A stretch of DNA of 64,000 bases from Acidovorax sp. YS12 (GTDB taxonomy: Bacteria; Pseudomonadota; Gammaproteobacteria; Burkholderiales; Burkholderiaceae_C), in the NCBI GenBank assembly GCA_021496925.1, contig CP053915.1, positions 3,747,501-3,811,500 of the forward strand, written 5' to 3'. A program made the translations under genes and the position numbers. Below are positions 62,970 to 64,000 of this stretch, piece after piece (position 1 is the stretch's first letter; each line of letters opens with the position of its first letter). Under the pieces are notes generated by a model. That model saw nothing but the letters and a program-made list of their open reading frames with translations. It did no database searches and was not told where the DNA came from.

Positions 62970-63779
62970 ATGCGCCTGGCCGATCACGTTGTCGAGAAAC
63001 TCCTTGCCCTGGTGCAGGAACGCGGACTGCAGCCCGGACAGAAGCTGCCCGCGGAGCGGCAACTGGCCGAGGTGCTGGGGGTGTCGCGCACCTCGGTGCG
63101 CGAGGCCATCCAGAAGCTGGTCAGCCAGGGCGTGCTCTCGGCGCGGCGCGGCGACGGCACCTACGTGCAGTCGCGCCCCACGGCCCACTGGCTGCAGGAG
63201 GCCATGCAGCCCCTGGCCGGCCTGATGGATGCCGACCCGCACTACCGCTACGACGTGCTGGAGACGCGCCACGCGTTGGAGACCAGCACCGCCTGGCTGG
63301 CCGCGCAGCGCGCCACCGCGCAGGACAAGGCGCACATCCAGCGCTGCTTCGAGGTGATGCTGCAGCACCAGCAAAGCGGCCACGCCGAGCTGGCGGCGCG
63401 CGCCGACGCGCAGTTCCACCTGGCCATCGCCGAAGCCTCGCACAACCTGGTGCTGGTGCAGGTGATGCACAGCCTGTTCACCGTGGTGCTGTCCACCGTG
63501 GAGCGCAACCGCCACGACATGTTCCGCCTGAGCGCGCCCATCACGCTGCAGGCGCTTACCGCGCAGCACCAGGCGCTGATGCAGGCCATCCTGGACGGCG
63601 ACCCGCAGCGCGCGCGCGCATGCATTGGCGAGCACCTGGAGCATGTGCGCACCACCATCCAGCGCCTGGACGAAGACCGCGCGCGGCGCGAGCGTTCCAT
63701 GCGCCTGCCCCTTGACCTGGCCCCGACGCTGCTGCCCGCAGCCGAGCCGCCCACCCCCGACATGAGACATCCATCATGA
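62970..63779 (+). CDS. lldR: GntR/FadR-family regulator LldR
   Basis: A 269-residue repressor/activator of the lactate operon. The N-terminal winged helix (about 5-75; LPAERQLAEVLGVSRTSVRE, then AIQKLVSQGVLSARRGDGTY) and the C-terminal FCD effector domain (about 95-230, with metal-type histidines in DAQFHLAIAEASHN and LTAQHQALMQAILDG) match LldR. It is expected to bind the two ATTGGT...ACCAAT sites upstream and respond to L-lactate. It overlaps the lldD start (ATGA), and follows lldP by 24 bases. Confidence 0.93.
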   Translation: MRLADHVVEKLLALVQERGLQPGQKLPAERQLAEVLGVSRTSVREAIQKLVSQGVLSARRGDGTYVQSRPTAHWLQEAMQPLAGLMDADPHYRYDVLETRHALETSTAWLAAQRATAQDKAHIQRCFEVMLQHQQSGHAELAARADAQFHLAIAEASHNLVLVQVMHSLFTVVLSTVERNRHDMFRLSAPITLQALTAQHQALMQAILDGDPQRARACIGEHLEHVRTTIQRLDEDRARRERSMRLPLDLAPTLLPAAEPPTPDMRHPS

Positions 63780-64000
63780 TCATCTCCTCCAGCGCCGACT
63801 ACCGCATGGCGGCGCAAAAGTTTCTCCCGCCCTTCCTGTTCCACTACATCGACGGCGGCGCCTACGCCGAGCAGACGCTGCGCCGCAACGTGGACGACCT
63901 CGCCGCCGTGGCGCTGCGCCAGCGCGTGCTCAAGGACATGAGCCAGCTCGACACCGGCATCGACCTGTTCGGCGAAAAGCTCTCGATTCCCGTGGCCCTG
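63776..64000 (+). CDS. lldD: L-lactate dehydrogenase (FMN, quinone-linked), 3' truncated by window end
   Basis: The first 75 codons are visible: MIISSSADYRMAAQKFLPPF, then LFHYIDGGAYAEQTLRRNVD and GEKLSIPVAL, matching the start of E. coli LldD (FMN-dependent L-lactate dehydrogenase, an alpha-hydroxyacid oxidase family member that feeds electrons to the quinone pool). The gene continues past the window. Its start overlaps the lldR stop, showing a coupled operon order lldP-lldR-lldD. Confidence 0.95.
   Translation, partial: MIISSSADYRMAAQKFLPPFLFHYIDGGAYAEQTLRRNVDDLAAVALRQRVLKDMSQLDTGIDLFGEKLSIPVAL

Noticed and set aside
61017..63770. 917-codon minus-strand frame across the lld operon
   Set aside because: Antisense shadow of lldP and lldR: Gly/Arg/His-rich low-complexity product with no domain.

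Overview
The window is about 68% G+C with dense, short-spaced genes and no tRNA, rRNA or CRISPR array that I can see. Gene content and sequence style point to a facultatively denitrifying betaproteobacterium of the Comamonadaceae (Acidovorax / Alicycliphilus / Diaphorobacter-like). The grounds are the narK-narK-narGHJI operon, NnrS, class II ribonucleotide reductase, Liv-type transporters flanked by acyl-CoA ligases, DUF3567 and DUF1840 proteins, and an abundant intergenic palindrome of the type TAGCTGCCAGCGCTTGCC. The genus assignment is inference.

Layout. 1-9.7 kb: nitrate respiration operon (end of a first narK, second narK, narG, narH, narJ, narI) closed by a parvulin-type prolyl isomerase. 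9.7-18.7 kb: beta-carbonic anhydrase, a TonB siderophore receptor, B12-dependent ribonucleotide reductase (nrdJ), NnrS, a nitroreductase, a small conserved protein, a hemerythrin-domain protein and a DUF3567 protein. Much of this suits low-oxygen or nitric-oxide-exposed life. A 162-bp MITE-like palindromic element lies at 17.27-17.43 kb. 18.8-29.8 kb: a TonB-like/DUF3108 protein with an IclR regulator, divergent from a fumarylacetoacetase-family hydrolase and a YqhD-type alcohol dehydrogenase. Then come a GH3 lipoprotein, a molybdopterin oxidoreductase divergent from an M20 amidohydrolase, and a wax-ester-synthase-type acyltransferase divergent from an acyl-CoA-binding protein. 29.9-34.5 kb: a TonB receptor broken by a single extra G, a PHA-granule-associated protein, a predicted aminopeptidase lipoprotein and two small conserved proteins.

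34.7-45.7 kb: a minus-strand operon encoding an acyl-CoA synthetase, LivG, LivH, LivM, a periplasmic binding protein, LivF and a PaaK-like CoA ligase, then a second binding protein divergent from a Crp/Fnr regulator. 45.8-50.9 kb: alpha/beta hydrolase, htpG (with a convincing sigma-32 promoter) and ccoG. 50.88-52.29 kb: an intact IS1111-type IS110-family element with a long 3' noncoding end likely to encode its guide (bridge/seek) RNA. 52.3-60.7 kb: an orphan LuxR-type response regulator, a LysR regulator divergent from glcB (malate synthase G, with a strong terminator), a CWC cysteine-rich protein, a tautomerase, an MFS exporter, a class II glutamine amidotransferase and a MocR/aminotransferase-fold protein. 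60.9-64 kb: the L-lactate operon lldP-lldR-lldD (lldD cut by the window end), preceded by two near-identical LldR-type operators 114 bp apart.

Two dispersed repeat families run through the window. Family 1 has 14 copies, one inside a coding sequence and one supplying the last codons and the stop of another gene. Family 2 has three ~105-bp copies. No clearly new multi-gene defence or biosynthetic system was found. The most interesting signals are the MITE-like element, the coding-embedded repeat, covarying repeat arms, and the putative guide RNA of the IS1111 element.
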